A model generated the notes under the pieces. It saw only the letters and a list, made by a program, of their open reading frames with translations. It did no database searches and was not told the DNA's origin. 64,000 bases of DNA from Mycolicibacterium sarraceniae (GTDB lineage Bacteria; Actinomycetota; Actinomycetes; Mycobacteriales; Mycobacteriaceae), in assembly GCF_010731875.1 (NCBI RefSeq), contig NZ_AP022595.1, positions 2,976,001 to 3,040,000 of the forward strand, read 5' to 3'. Of the stretch, positions 1-12,128 are shown piece by piece; position 1 is the stretch's first letter; each line of letters begins with the position of its first letter. The position numbers and the translations under genes are program-made.

Positions 1-1
1 C

Positions 2-1873
2 GACCGGCTGTACGGTGGCGACCAGGAACACCGCATCAAGCAGGAGCTGCTGGCCGGTATCGGCGGGGTGCGGGCGATTCGCGCGTTCACCGCGATCGAA
101 GGCCGGCCCGCCCCTGACGTCTTCCACATGAACGAAGGCCACGCCGGATTTCTGGGCGTGGAGCGCATTCGCGAGTATGTCTGCGAGCAGCAGGTGGACT
201 TCGATACCGCGCTCACGCTGGTGCGCTCGGCGACGGTGTTCACCACGCATACGCCCGTGCCGGCCGGTATCGATCGGTTCCCGGTGGAGATGGTGAAGCG
301 CTATTTCGGCGACGATGGCCCAACCGGACTGCTGCCGGGTGTTCCGGTCGATCGGGTGCTGGCATTCGGCACCGAGGACGATCCGTCCAAGTTCAACATG
401 GCGCATATGGGTCTGCGGCTTGCCCAGCGCGCCAATGGGGTCTCGCTGCTGCACGGGCGGGTCAGCCGGACGATGTTCGACGAATTATGGCCCGGTTTTG
501 ACCCGTCCGAGGTGCCGATCGGGTCGATCACCAACGGCGTGCACGGCCCCACCTGGGCGGCGCCGCAGTGGTTGCAGCTCGGCCGCGAGCTGGCCGGCTC
601 CACCGAGGCGCTGCGCGAGCCGAGCGTCTGGCAGCGGTTACAGCAGGTCGACACCGGTCACATCTGGTGGATCCGGTCTCAACTGCGGGCAGCGCTGGTC
701 GAGGACGTTCGGGCCCGGCTGCGCCGGTCCTGGCTGGAGCGTGGTGCATCGGAAGCCGAACTGGGCTGGATTGCAACGGCTTTCGATCCGAATGCGTTGA
801 CCATCGGTTTCGCCCGCCGCGTCCCCACCTACAAGCGATTGACGCTGATGCTGCGTGATCAAGCGCGGCTGGAGGCGCTGCTGCTCGACGAGGACAAGCC
901 GCTGCAGCTAATCGTGGCCGGCAAGTCCCATCCCGCCGACGACGCGGGCAAGGCGCTGATCCAGCAGATCGTCAAGTTCGCCGACCGCCCAGAAGTGCGT
1001 CACCGCATCGCCTTTCTGCCCGACTACGACATGTCCATGGCGCGCCAGCTGTACTGGGGTTGCGATGTGTGGCTGAACAATCCGCTGCGGCCGCTGGAGG
1101 CCTGCGGCACATCCGGCATGAAGAGCGCCCTCAACGGCGGGCTCAATCTGTCCATCCGGGACGGCTGGTGGGACGAGTGGTACGACGGCGAAAACGGTTG
1201 GGAGATACCGACAGCCGACGGTCTGGCCGATGAGGGACGTCGCGATGACCTAGAAGCGGCCGCGCTGTACGACCTGCTCGAGGATGCGGTCACACCGCGG
1301 TTCTACGACCGCGACGACAACGGTGTGCCGAACCGGTGGGTCGAGATGGTCCGGCACACCCTGCAGCAGCTGGGCCCCAAGGTGCTGGCCTCGCGGATGG
1401 TGCGCGACTACACCGAGAAGTACTACGCACCGGCCGCGCAGTCGTTCGCCCGGACCAGCGCACCTGTGGACGGCGTGCCGTTCGGTGCGGCCCGCGATCT
1501 GGCGGCCTACCGGCTTCGGGTTTCGGAAGCCTGGCCGAAGATCCAGATCACCGATGTGGACAGCACCGGGCTGCCGGACACCCCGCTGCTGGGTTCGGAG
1601 CTCACGCTGACGGCCGCCGTGCAGCTGGCCGGCCTGAAACCTGACGAGGTGGTGGTGCAGGCGGTGCTGGGCCGCGTCGACGCCACCGATGCCCTGCAGG
1701 ACCCGGAGACGGTGGTCATGACGCACGGCGGTTCCGGTGACGCCGGTACCGACATCTTCACCACGACGACCCCGCTGCCACTGGCCGGATTGCTCGGCTA
1801 TACCGTGCGGGTGTTGCCGCATCACCGGCTGCTGGCCGGTGACAACGAGCTCGGTCTGGTCACACTGGCGTAA
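2..1873 (+). CDS. glgP: Alpha-glucan (glycogen/maltodextrin) phosphorylase, 5' truncated by window edge
   Basis: The product is a GT35 phosphorylase that releases glucose-1-phosphate from alpha-1,4-glucans using PLP in the cytosol. The frame is already open at base 2 (DRLYGGDQEHRIKQE), so the first part of the gene lies outside the window; about 623 codons are visible. FHMNEGHAGF, the FTTHTPVPAGIDRF stretch, RRVPTYKR and LRPLEACGTSGMKSALNGG are hallmarks of this family; the Lys in GTSGMK is expected to carry PLP. The C-terminus (NELGLVTLA) matches the Rv1328 type as I remember it. It is the first gene of a block syntenic with M. tuberculosis Rv1328 onward. A downstream GTG at 68 is not the true start. 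Very confident of family and of truncation. Confidence 0.95.
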   Translation, partial: DRLYGGDQEHRIKQELLAGIGGVRAIRAFTAIEGRPAPDVFHMNEGHAGFLGVERIREYVCEQQVDFDTALTLVRSATVFTTHTPVPAGIDRFPVEMVKRYFGDDGPTGLLPGVPVDRVLAFGTEDDPSKFNMAHMGLRLAQRANGVSLLHGRVSRTMFDELWPGFDPSEVPIGSITNGVHGPTWAAPQWLQLGRELAGSTEALREPSVWQRLQQVDTGHIWWIRSQLRAALVEDVRARLRRSWLERGASEAELGWIATAFDPNALTIGFARRVPTYKRLTLMLRDQARLEALLLDEDKPLQLIVAGKSHPADDAGKALIQQIVKFADRPEVRHRIAFLPDYDMSMARQLYWGCDVWLNNPLRPLEACGTSGMKSALNGGLNLSIRDGWWDEWYDGENGWEIPTADGLADEGRRDDLEAAALYDLLEDAVTPRFYDRDDNGVPNRWVEMVRHTLQQLGPKVLASRMVRDYTEKYYAPAAQSFARTSAPVDGVPFGAARDLAAYRLRVSEAWPKIQITDVDSTGLPDTPLLGSELTLTAAVQLAGLKPDEVVVQAVLGRVDATDALQDPETVVMTHGGSGDAGTDIFTTTTPLPLAGLLGYTVRVLPHHRLLAGDNELGLVTLA

Positions 1874-1904
1874 CGCTGGGAGTCCCCCAACCGGTTAGCA
1901 GTGC

Positions 1905-2699
1905 ATGGGAGCCACCTGTAGGTTCCCAAAGGGATCGTCGAGGAGTGTCCCGCATCGCGGCGGACCATCGGCGTTCGGGGCAGTAGTTGTTCGTCATGCG
2001 GTGCTGGTGGCCCTGGTAGGCACCGTGTTGGCGACGCCGATACCCGCGTCGGCCGATCCTGATCCGGGTGGCCCAGAGCTGGCCCAGCCCGTCGCCGCCG
2101 ATCCGGCTGCCCCGCCGGTCGACGACGGCAAGGTGATGTCCTCGCCGCCGGCCGCCACCAAATCGCCCGACGGCTGGACGCTGACGATCTCGGCCAAGGA
2201 TGAGATCCAGATGCCGAGCGCGCCACTGACCACCGCAATCTCGTCGCGCGAATACATCGTCAGCGGCGTCTTCAACGGCGCGCTGGACGGACCCAGTGAC
2301 GTGCCGAGAGGCGTGTTCGAGGTCGGCTACCAGATCGGCTGCGGCATCGATATGAGCACGTCCAACGGTGTCGCCTTGACGGGCACCGTCGGCGGCAATG
2401 CCTCGCTGGGTTACTTCGGGTTGGACTTCTCCAACACGATGGCCGATGGTCTAACCCCCGGCATCGGCGGGAACGTTGGCGGCGGTATCACCGTGGGCCT
2501 CAAGCCGGGCATCATCAACATCCCGGTGACGAAGAAGGAATACAAGGGCGACCGCCCCTGGCTGTCGATCAGCAACTTCCACGTCAAGATCGATGGGTGT
2601 GTGGGGGAGTCGTTCATTCGCTCCTACGCGACGCTGTCCAAGTCGACTGACGAGGGTGACGCGATCCTGTCCTGGTACGGAGTGACCAAAAAGATCTAG
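1905..2699 (+). CDS. MspA-family porin-like exported protein (paralogue 1)
   Basis: This looks like an MspA-fold outer-membrane (mycomembrane) protein. It has a hydrophobic export segment (HAVLVALVGTVLATPIPASA, then ADPDPG), the family signature GYQIGCG, and a C-terminal KIDGCVGESFIRSYA segment. Two Cys residues sit at positions shared with the paralogues at 26690 and 27478, while classical MspA lacks them as far as I recall, so an intradomain disulfide is inferred. The ATG at 1905 leaves about 26 residues ahead of the signal peptide, which is unusual, and no in-frame ATG/GTG lies closer that would keep a basic n-region; the start is therefore uncertain. It sits 31 bp after glgP, at a point where Rv1328 and dinG are adjacent in M. 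tuberculosis, so it is an insertion relative to that order. Confidence 0.75.
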   Translation: MGATCRFPKGSSRSVPHRGGPSAFGAVVVRHAVLVALVGTVLATPIPASADPDPGGPELAQPVAADPAAPPVDDGKVMSSPPAATKSPDGWTLTISAKDEIQMPSAPLTTAISSREYIVSGVFNGALDGPSDVPRGVFEVGYQIGCGIDMSTSNGVALTGTVGGNASLGYFGLDFSNTMADGLTPGIGGNVGGGITVGLKPGIINIPVTKKEYKGDRPWLSISNFHVKIDGCVGESFIRSYATLSKSTDEGDAILSWYGVTKKI

Positions 2700-2707
2700 C
2701 CGCTATC

Positions 2708-3160
2708 TCAACGAGCCTGGGCGCCGGCCGCATTGGGATCGAGGATGTACAGCCCGGCAATCGTCCGATCGTCACGGAAGCTGATGCGAGCGACGAACTC
2801 GCCGGCCGCGAACGTCAACGGCGTGTTAGTGGTGGTGAAGTCGCCGACCCGTACGGCGTCGGTGTCGCGGTGACTTTGGTAGCCGCCGGCCAGCCCCGCT
2901 ATGTGCTCCCACCCCTGGGCGAGCTCTTCGTCGGTGAGCCCGTCGCGCATCGTGGCATCGAAGCGAGCGCTCACATCGGCCCACCGGGCATGAGCAAGAT
3001 CATCGATGACGGTGCGTGCCAACTCTTCGGCCTCCGGCAGCGCAGGGGTAGCGGGTGGTTCGCCGAGCACTGCTCGAATCTGCTGCCAGGTGTAGCCGGC
3101 GTCCCGTGCCTGCCGTACAGCCACGGCCACCGACTCGAGCGGATCGATTTCGTTACCCAT
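2708..3160 (-). CDS. Conserved hypothetical protein, DUF3887-like
   Basis: A 150-residue soluble protein with no signal peptide. The N-terminal third resembles a short helix-turn-helix (AVAVRQARDAGYTWQQIRAVLG), as in small mycobacterial DNA-associated proteins. The remainder (RFDATMRDGLTDEELAQGWEHIAG, ending in FRDDRTIAGLYILDPN) has the pattern of DUF3887, an NTF2-like domain. I chose the ATG at 3160 (MGNEIDPLE), because the 11 codons upstream look non-coding and this start gives a clean N-terminus. It converges on the porin-like gene (9 bp between stops). The biochemical role is unknown; the HTH reading is tentative. Confidence 0.6.
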   Translation of the reverse strand: MGNEIDPLESVAVAVRQARDAGYTWQQIRAVLGEPPATPALPEAEELARTVIDDLAHARWADVSARFDATMRDGLTDEELAQGWEHIAGLAGGYQSHRDTDAVRVGDFTTTNTPLTFAAGEFVARISFRDDRTIAGLYILDPNAAGAQAR

Positions 3161-3224
3161 GTCATCGAGTGTGCGCTCAGATCGCAAAGGCACGCAGAAA
3201 AGCGATCTCTCCGCACACTCGGCG

Positions 3225-4676
3225 CTACGGGAAGCGCTTGATGCAGCGGTCCTGATCGCCGAGCACCCCGATGCGGAATGCGTCGATGCGGTTGAACCCG
3301 GCGGGCACCGATTCGCCGTTGATATCGCTGGCGACCAGACCGTTGGTGAGCAGGCCCGACACCGCCTCGTCGATATCGCCGGCGGTCAGCGCCACGGTGT
3401 TGCCGTCGGAGGTGGTGACTTCCTTCGACAGTTTGGTGGTGGCCACGCCGGTCAGGCAGGCGGTGCGCAGCCCGGCCTCGGCATTGTCGAGCACCAGCCC
3501 GCCGCGCTCGTGCTGCACCGCCAGCATGTAGCGCGACACCAGCGCCGAGTAGGCGGTGTTGTCACCGGTCACCAGAACGTTGTCCTGCCGCTCGGTCGAG
3601 GCACCCATCTTCTCCAGCCCCGGCAGGTCGACGGCAATGTTGTTGGTGGCCGGGCAGAAGGACACCGGCGCGCTGGGCCTGGCGTCGGGACACTTGGCTG
3701 CCGAGGCCGCATCGAAGCTCAGTGTCGGCGGATTCTTGGGCGTGAACAGGATGTTCAGCGCCTCGACGATCGCGCGGGTCGACTCCTCGCTCACCGGCCA
3801 CTCACCGGTCTGGTCGTGCTGCAGTTCGATGGGCAGATCGCCGCGGCGCTGGCCGATCTCCTGAGCGTCGATGGCCGCGCACGAGGACGGTCCGTCGGTG
3901 AAGCCGAACTGGAAGGCCGAAATCCGTTCGAACGCTGAGCCGTGCTCGTCGCCGGAGTCGATATGGTCGTCCTGGCTCAGCAGGGGGTCGCGGAACGAAA
4001 TCATGGCGGCCAGAAGGTTGTTGAGCCCGTCGCCGGTGCTCAACGTAAATCGCTTCGAATTGCCTTCGGCGACCCAGCGCATGTAGACGCCTGCGAGGCA
4101 GTCGGCCTGCTGCTCGGCCACCAGCGTCGGGGTGCCCTTGTTGTTGAGCTTGGCCATCTGCTGGATGGCGTGGCCGTATTCATGGGCCAGCACCATCGTG
4201 ATCGCCATGTCGCCGTTGGCCTGTCGCAACGCAGGCAACAGCACGCCGCGGTCCCAGCCGATGGTGTTGTCGTCTTCGCAGAAGCCGGCGTTGATCAGCC
4301 CGGAGGTGGTGTCCCCGCAAAATTCCCCGTCGTAATCGTTGGAGTCCCACGAGATCAGGTCCTTGACGGGCTTGAAATCGCCCTCGAACGCGCCCTGGTA
4401 GGAGTCCTTCCAGAAGTCCTCGAGATCGCTGATCGACTGGACGGCGATCTCGTCGTCCTTGCCGCCACGGGAATGAGACACCGTGCGGGTCGGCTTCTCG
4501 GCATCCGAACGCAACCCGCTGGTCCCGTCGACCGCCTGCAAGCCGCCGACCTTGAACGGGTCGTCGAACACCGACACGGCCTTGCCCGAGATCGTGGAGC
4601 CGCAGCCGGCCAGCACCACCGCGCTACCCGCGACCGCGAGCAGGCGGGCGAGATGTCGTCGGTGCACGGGGGCCAC
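3225..4676 (-). CDS. Putative neutral zinc metallopeptidase, lipoprotein
   Basis: An exported, lipid-anchored putative protease of about 483 residues. From the GTG at 4676 it has a lipoprotein signal (RRHLARLLAVAGSAVVLAGC) with lipobox LAGC. Near the middle is LAHEYGHAIQQM, a HExxH zinc site (HEYGH), in the context typical of putative neutral zinc metallopeptidases (PF04228 type), followed by EQQADCLAGVYM, where Glu/Asp could supply the third ligand. The open frame continues upstream into dinG, but those codons are antisense to the helicase and lack protein character, so the GTG was preferred. It lies downstream of dinG on the same strand with an 82-bp gap. Substrate unknown. Confidence 0.75.
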   Translation of the reverse strand: MAPVHRRHLARLLAVAGSAVVLAGCGSTISGKAVSVFDDPFKVGGLQAVDGTSGLRSDAEKPTRTVSHSRGGKDDEIAVQSISDLEDFWKDSYQGAFEGDFKPVKDLISWDSNDYDGEFCGDTTSGLINAGFCEDDNTIGWDRGVLLPALRQANGDMAITMVLAHEYGHAIQQMAKLNNKGTPTLVAEQQADCLAGVYMRWVAEGNSKRFTLSTGDGLNNLLAAMISFRDPLLSQDDHIDSGDEHGSAFERISAFQFGFTDGPSSCAAIDAQEIGQRRGDLPIELQHDQTGEWPVSEESTRAIVEALNILFTPKNPPTLSFDAASAAKCPDARPSAPVSFCPATNNIAVDLPGLEKMGASTERQDNVLVTGDNTAYSALVSRYMLAVQHERGGLVLDNAEAGLRTACLTGVATTKLSKEVTTSDGNTVALTAGDIDEAVSGLLTNGLVASDINGESVPAGFNRIDAFRIGVLGDQDRCIKRFP

Positions 4677-4758
4677 CCTTATGTCGAACCGGCGTGTTAG
4701 GAAACATCGAAAATTGCTCCCACAATAGTGCCGTGGCCCCGGCGTCACCGATCCCAAT

Positions 4759-6744
4759 TCACGACGCGGCGTCGGCGCGTAACCGCTGAAGTGCCTGTTT
4801 GACGCGCTCGGGATCAGTGGTCGGCCAGAACGGCGGCAATGATGCGCGCAGGTAGCCGCCGTAGCGTGCGGTGGCCATCCGCGAATCCAGCACCGCGACG
4901 ACGCCGCGGTCGTCCACCCGGCGCAGCAGCCGGCCCGCACCCTGGGCCAGGAGCAAGGCGGCGTGGGCGGCGGCGACGGCCATGAACCCATTGCCCCCGC
5001 GCGCGGCAATCGCCCTTTGCCGGGCGGTCAGCAGGGGATCGTCGGGGCGGGGGAACGGGATGCGATCGATCAGCACCAGCGATAGCGACGGTCCCGGCAC
5101 GTCAACGCCCTGCCAGAGCGACAGCGTGCCGAACAGCGACGTTTCGGGATCGGCGGCGAAGCGATCGACCAGGGTGGCGGTTCCGTCGTCGCCCTGGCAG
5201 AGGATCGGGGTGTCGATCCGTGCGCGCAGTGCCTCGGCTGCGGCCTTGGCGGCACGCATCGAGGAGAACAGTCCAAGGGTGCGACCGCCGGCGGCTTCGA
5301 TGAGCCCGGCGATTTCGTCGAGCTGCTCGGGATTGCCGGCGCTGTCGCGGCCAGGCGGCGGTAGATGCGCGGCGACGTAGAGGATGCCGGACTTGGCGTG
5401 TTCGAACGGGGAGCCGACATCGAGGCCCTTCCACTTCGGACCGTCGCCGAGCCCCCACGCGCCGGCCATCGCGTCGAACGAACCGCCGACGGTCAGCGTC
5501 GCTGATGTCAAAACCGTTGTGGCACTGTCGAACAGCCGGGTGCGCAACAGTCCGGCCACCGATAAGGGAGCGACCCGCAGGACCGGCCGAATGTTTCCGC
5601 GGTTGTCCTCATGGTCCAGCCACACCACCTCCGTCCGGTCCGGAATCGCCGGGACGTAGGAGTCCAGCACCCGTGAGGCGGCGTCACCGATCTCGGTCAG
5701 TGCCGCGATCGCCTCGCTGCGCGCCGCGGCGGCCTTGGGATCTTTGGGTGCGGGGTCGATATCACCGCGGGCTGCGGTGGCGGCATCGCGCAGTGCGGTC
5801 AGGTAGGTGGCGAGTTCGTCGTCGAGGTAGTCGAGCCGGCCGGGCTCCGCGTCATGGATCGCCGAGGAGAACGTCGCCACCGCCGCTTCCATCCGCTGCG
5901 CGAGCTGTGGGCTGACGAGGCGGGCGATGCGCCGGGTGGCCACGCCGAGCGGGGCGGGGGTCAGCTCGCCGGTGGCCACCGACGTCACCCGATCCACCAA
6001 CTCATGGGCCTCGTCGACCACCAGGTATTCGTGTTCGGGTAGCACCGCGGCGTCGGCGATCGCGTCGATGGCGAGCAGCGCATGGTTGGTGACGACGATC
6101 TCGGCGCGCCCGGCTTCACCGCGCGCACGTTCCGAGAAGCAGTCGGTGCCATACGGGCAGCGGGCCATGCCGAGGCATTCCCGCGCCGTGACGCTGACCT
6201 GCGACCAGGAGCGGTCGGGGACGCCGGGTGTCAGTTCGTCGCGGTCGCCGGTCTCGGTGTCCGACGCCCACGCCGTCAATCTGGCGACGTCGCGGCCCAA
6301 TGCGGTGGCCGCGACCGGTTCGAACAGTTCTTCCTGCGGTGCTTCAGCGTTCTCTTCGCCGCCGCCGTTGTGAATCTTGTTCAGGCACAGATAGTTTCGA
6401 CGCCCTTTCAGCAGGGCGAACTTGGGCCGCCGGGGCAGGCTGGCGGCCAGCGCGTCCACGAGGCGGGGCAGGTCGCGGTCAACGAGCTGGCGCTGCAGGG
6501 CTATCGTCGCGGTGGACACCACGACGGGCTTTTCGTCGGCGACCGCGCGGGCGATCGCCGGGATGAGGTAGGCCAACGACTTACCGGTTCCGGTGCCGGC
6601 CTGCACCGCCAAGTGCTCGCCGCCTTCGAACGCCCGCGCCACGGCCTCGGCCATCTGCACCTGCCCAGGCCGTTCGTTTCCGCCGAGCGCGGTCACCGCC
6701 GTCGCCAGCAACTCGGTCACCGGCGGTAGTTCGTCGGTGCTCAC
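4759..6744 (-). CDS. dinG: ATP-dependent DNA helicase, DinG/XPD family
   Basis: A superfamily 2 helicase with an iron-sulfur domain, expected to unwind DNA 5' to 3' and act in repair (Rv1329c type). Walker A is AVQAGTGTGKS; the Walker B/DEAH box is VVDEAHELVDR. Between them NYLCLNK and CLGMARCPYGTDCF supply four Cys in the spacing expected for a 4Fe-4S cluster. C-terminal motifs include LWQGVDVPG and GRLLRRVDDRG. The GTG at 6744 overlaps the pncB stop by 4 bp (GTGA), which fixes the start better than any upstream codon. Length (661 aa) is normal for the family. It is the distal gene of a pncB-dinG operon. Confidence 0.92.
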   Translation of the reverse strand: MSTDELPPVTELLATAVTALGGNERPGQVQMAEAVARAFEGGEHLAVQAGTGTGKSLAYLIPAIARAVADEKPVVVSTATIALQRQLVDRDLPRLVDALAASLPRRPKFALLKGRRNYLCLNKIHNGGGEENAEAPQEELFEPVAATALGRDVARLTAWASDTETGDRDELTPGVPDRSWSQVSVTARECLGMARCPYGTDCFSERARGEAGRAEIVVTNHALLAIDAIADAAVLPEHEYLVVDEAHELVDRVTSVATGELTPAPLGVATRRIARLVSPQLAQRMEAAVATFSSAIHDAEPGRLDYLDDELATYLTALRDAATAARGDIDPAPKDPKAAAARSEAIAALTEIGDAASRVLDSYVPAIPDRTEVVWLDHEDNRGNIRPVLRVAPLSVAGLLRTRLFDSATTVLTSATLTVGGSFDAMAGAWGLGDGPKWKGLDVGSPFEHAKSGILYVAAHLPPPGRDSAGNPEQLDEIAGLIEAAGGRTLGLFSSMRAAKAAAEALRARIDTPILCQGDDGTATLVDRFAADPETSLFGTLSLWQGVDVPGPSLSLVLIDRIPFPRPDDPLLTARQRAIAARGGNGFMAVAAAHAALLLAQGAGRLLRRVDDRGVVAVLDSRMATARYGGYLRASLPPFWPTTDPERVKQALQRLRADAAS

Positions 6745-8030
6745 CGTATCCGCACCTGGCGGGTCGGGATCGCCGGTTCGCCCTGGGACAGCGCCAGACC
6801 CTCCCACGGCAGGCTGCGCAGACCGCTGGCCACCAACGCGCGCGCCGCAGCCAGATCGGGTACGCCGACAGGCCGCCCCCCGCGCACCAGTGGCACGGTC
6901 AGTGCGCGCGCGGGATCGGTCAATTCGAGGGGTGCCGACACCGGGTAGATGACCTCCTCGATGATCGTGCCCGTCGGCCGGGACAGCCGAAGGGCTGCCT
7001 TGCGGCCACCATGAGATTCCTTGCGGCTGCTGCGTTTTTCCACCGGCAGGCCGTCCACCTCGACGAGCTTGTAGACCATGCTGGCGGTGGGCGCTCCGGA
7101 GCCGGTGGCCACCGAAGTTCCGACACCATAGCTGTTGACCGGATCAGCGCGCAGCGCCGCGATCGAGAATTCGTCGAGATCGCCGGACACGACGATCTGG
7201 GTGCCTGTCGCGCCGAGATCGTCGAGCTGAGCGCGTACCCGGCGGGCCAGCACGCCGAGGTCGCCGGAGTCGATACGCACGGCACCGAGTTCGGTTCCGG
7301 CGACCGCGATCGCATTGGCCACCCCGGTGGTCACGTCGTAGGTGTCGACCAGCAGGGTCGTCCCGGTGCCCAGCGCGTTGACCTGCGCGCTGAATGCCGC
7401 TTGTTCGTCTGGGCCGTCGGCCGTCGTGTAGAGCATCGTGAACGCGTGCGCGCTGGTCCCCATCGCGGGAATGCCATAGCGGCGGTTGGCTTCGAGATTG
7501 GACGTTCCGGTGAAACCGGCGATGTAGGCCGCGCGCGCCGAGGCCACCGCCGCCTGCTCGTGGGTGCGCCGTGAGCCCATCTCGATCAGTGTTCGGCCGG
7601 CGGCCGCGCTAACCATTCGAGCGGCCGCCGAGGCGATCGCGGTGTCGTGATTGAAGATCGACAGCGCCAGGGTTTCCAGCAGGACGCATTCGGCAAAAGT
7701 GCCGGTGACCGACAGAATCGGGGAACCGGGGAAGTACAGCTCGCCTTCGGCGTAACCGTCGATATCGCCGGTGAAGCGGAAGTCCCGGAGGTAGTCCAGC
7801 GTCGTGGAGTCCAGGAAGGACGCCAGGGGCTCCAGGGCCGTGTCGTCGAAGATGAACTCGCGCAAGGCATCCAGGAACCGGCCCGTCCCGGCCACCACCC
7901 CGTAGCGCCGGCCGTCGGGCAGACGGCGGGCAAACGCCTCAAAGGTGGTCGTGCGTGCGGCCGACCCGTCATGCAGCGCGGCGGCAAGCATCGTCAGCTC
8001 GTATTTGTCCGTCAGCAGGGCGGCGCTCAC
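6741..8030 (-). CDS. pncB: Nicotinate phosphoribosyltransferase
   Basis: Catalyses nicotinate + PRPP to nicotinate mononucleotide, the Preiss-Handler salvage step to NAD (PncB1/Rv1330c type). Signatures include LLTDKYELTMLAAAL at the N-terminus, LSIFNHDTAIASAA, IEMGSRRTHE, LLVDTYDVTTGVANAI and RIDSGDLGVLA, then VSGDLDEFSI. The GTG at 8030 gives 429 residues, in line with the family; the frame remains open upstream, but that stretch overlaps clpS on the other strand and is not protein-like. Transcribed divergently from clpS with a 66-bp gap, and coupled to dinG by a 4-bp overlap. Confidence 0.93.
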   Translation of the reverse strand: MSAALLTDKYELTMLAAALHDGSAARTTTFEAFARRLPDGRRYGVVAGTGRFLDALREFIFDDTALEPLASFLDSTTLDYLRDFRFTGDIDGYAEGELYFPGSPILSVTGTFAECVLLETLALSIFNHDTAIASAAARMVSAAAGRTLIEMGSRRTHEQAAVASARAAYIAGFTGTSNLEANRRYGIPAMGTSAHAFTMLYTTADGPDEQAAFSAQVNALGTGTTLLVDTYDVTTGVANAIAVAGTELGAVRIDSGDLGVLARRVRAQLDDLGATGTQIVVSGDLDEFSIAALRADPVNSYGVGTSVATGSGAPTASMVYKLVEVDGLPVEKRSSRKESHGGRKAALRLSRPTGTIIEEVIYPVSAPLELTDPARALTVPLVRGGRPVGVPDLAAARALVASGLRSLPWEGLALSQGEPAIPTRQVRIR

Positions 8031-8096
8031 AGCGCAACGGTATTCCCCGTCCCACGGGCTGGATAGCCAATGACCCGGCTCGCTATCCTTGTGGCC

Positions 8097-8402
8097 ATGG
8101 GCTCGCAAGCAGCTCCGACTCGACCGGACGCCGCAGGACAGCAACAGACGGATACCGTCAGCGCCCTGGACACCCCCTGGGTGACTATCGTCTGGGACGA
8201 CCCGGTCAACCTGATGAACTACGTGACGTACGTGTTCCAGAAGCTTTTCGGCTACAGCGAACCGCACGCGACGAAGCTCATGCTGCAGGTTCATCAGGAG
8301 GGTAAGGCGGTGGTATCCGCGGGGAGTCGGGAGTCCATGGAAGTAGACGTGTCCAAACTGCATGCCGCCGGGTTGTGGGCGACCCTGCAGCAGGACCGCT
8401 GA
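8097..8402 (+). CDS. clpS: ATP-dependent Clp protease adaptor
   Basis: ClpS is the N-recognin that delivers N-degron substrates to the ClpC/ClpP protease. The protein is 101 residues: a flexible N-terminal tail, then the ClpS core beginning at [18 protein letters not shown], with YVFQKLFGY and [14 protein letters not shown] at the end. The [10 protein letters not shown] segment forms the N-degron pocket. ATG 8097 was chosen because it starts next to the tail; an upstream in-frame GTG/ATG at 8070 would only add residues in the pncB-clpS intergenic region. Followed after 4 bp by the DUF2017 gene, a pairing conserved in actinobacteria. Confidence 0.93.
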   Translation: MGSQAAPTRPDAAGQQQTDTVSALDTPWVTIVWDDPVNLMNYVTYVFQKLFGYSEPHATKLMLQVHQEGKAVVSAGSRESMEVDVSKLHAAGLWATLQQDR

Positions 8403-8406
8403 GCGC

Positions 8407-8990
8407 GTGCGGAAATGGAAGCGGGTCGACACCGCTGAGGGTCCCCGGTTCCGGTCTGCTCTGGCGCCACATGAGGCGGCGCTGCTGAAGAATATGGTGT
8501 CCTCGGTGCAGGGCATGCTAGACGAGCGCGAGGCCGCGACGCCGTCGGATCCACTCGAGCAAATCACCGGGATCCGGGCCGGCAACCCGCAGCCGCCCGA
8601 GGACTCCACCATGCGGCGGCTGCTGCCCGATTTCTTCAAGCCGCAGCGCGATCACCCAGCCGGTTCGGCGGTCGCCGAGAGTCTCAACGGTGCCCTGCGC
8701 AGCCTGCACGAGCCCACGATCATCGATGCTAAAAAGGCTGCAGCGCAACGGGTTCTGGACACGCTCCCCGATGGAGGCGGCCGTTTCGAGATCACCGAGG
8801 GCGACGCCAACGCCTGGATAGCCGCGATCAACGACGTCCGGCTTGCGCTGGGCGCGATGCTCGCGATCGGGCCCGAGGGCCCGGACCGATTGCCGGCCGA
8901 CCATCCGCTGGCCGGGCACCTCGATGTGTATCAGTGGCTGACCGTCCTGCAGGAGTATCTAGTGCTGGGCCTGATGGGTAAACCGATCCG

Positions 8991-8994
<4 letters not shown>
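8407..8994 (+). CDS. DUF2017 family protein (Rv1332-like)
   Basis: A 195-residue helical protein whose gene regularly follows clpS in actinobacteria. It contains LAPHEAALLKNMVSSVQGML, MRRLLPDF and a C-terminal YQWLTVLQEYLVLGLMG. No catalytic motif is visible. In M. tuberculosis the homologue was labelled a putative regulator, but no DNA-binding motif can be seen here. The GTG at 8407 lies 4 bp after the clpS stop, so the two are probably co-translated, and the stop overlaps the next GTG by 4 bp. A role linked to ClpS or proteolysis is an inference from context only. Confidence 0.85.
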
Positions 8995-11243
<2,249 letters not shown>

Positions 11244-11247
<4 letters not shown>

Positions 11248-12065
11248 GCGACCGTCTCGCGCCGGTCGGCATCTTCGACTCCGGTGTGGGCGGGCTGACG
11301 GTGGCCCGCTCGATCATCGACCAGCTGCCCGACGAGGACGTTATCTACGTCGGCGACACCGGCAACGGCCCGTACGGTCCGCTCACCATTCCCGAAGTCC
11401 GGGCGCATGCCCTGGCGATCGGGGACGATCTCGTCGAGCGCGGGGTGAAGGCCCTCGTCATCGCCTGCAACACCGCGTCAGCGGCCTGTCTGCGCGACGC
11501 CCGCGAACGCTACGACGTGCCCGTCGTCGAGGTGATCCTGCCGGCCGTGCGCCGTGCAGTGACCACCACCCGGACCGGGCAGATCGGTGTGATCGGGACC
11601 CAGGCAACCGTCGCATCCGGCGCCTATCAGGACGCGTTCGCCGCTGCCCGCGACGTCGACGTCACGGCGGTGGCCTGCCCGCGCTTCGTGGACTTCGTCG
11701 AGCGCGGCGTGACCAGTGGCCGCCAGGTGCTGAACCTGGCCGAGGGCTATCTCGAGCCGTTGCAGCGCGCGCAGGTCGACACGCTGGTGCTCGGCTGCAC
11801 GCACTACCCGTTGTTATCCGGGCTGATCCAGCTGGCGATGGGGGATTCGGTGACGCTGGTGTCCAGCGCCGAGGAGACGGCCAAAGACTTGCTGAAAGTG
11901 CTGACCGAGTGCGATTTACTTCGGCCGCACGAGGCCCCGGCGGCGACGCGGCTGTTCGAGGCGACGGGGGATCCCGAGGTATTCACGGCCCTGGCGGCCC
12001 GCTTCCTGGGGCCGGCGATCACCGGTGTCCACCCTGTTCAGCGTCACGCCAGCGCGACGACGTGA
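11244..12065 (+). CDS. murI: Glutamate racemase
   Basis: Interconverts L- and D-glutamate for peptidoglycan precursors. It has the two catalytic-Cys motifs of the family: [15 protein letters not shown] (first Cys) and [10 protein letters not shown] (second Cys), plus IGVFDSG-like [17 protein letters not shown] at the N-terminus and [11 protein letters not shown]. The 273-residue product matches the family. ATG 11244 overlaps the rhomboid stop by 4 bp; a long open frame upstream (from 10452) is antisense-like extension over the rhomboid gene and was not used. Confidence 0.95.
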
Positions 12066-12128
12066 TTCTCGTATCCAAACCCGTCATGTTTTCCTCTTGC
12101 GGCATCTGGGCATGGCAAGCTAGCGACT

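Noticed and set aside
4677..5009. N-terminal extension of the metallopeptidase frame
   Set aside because: It runs into dinG in another frame and precedes a complete lipoprotein signal, so the GTG at 4676 is the likely start.
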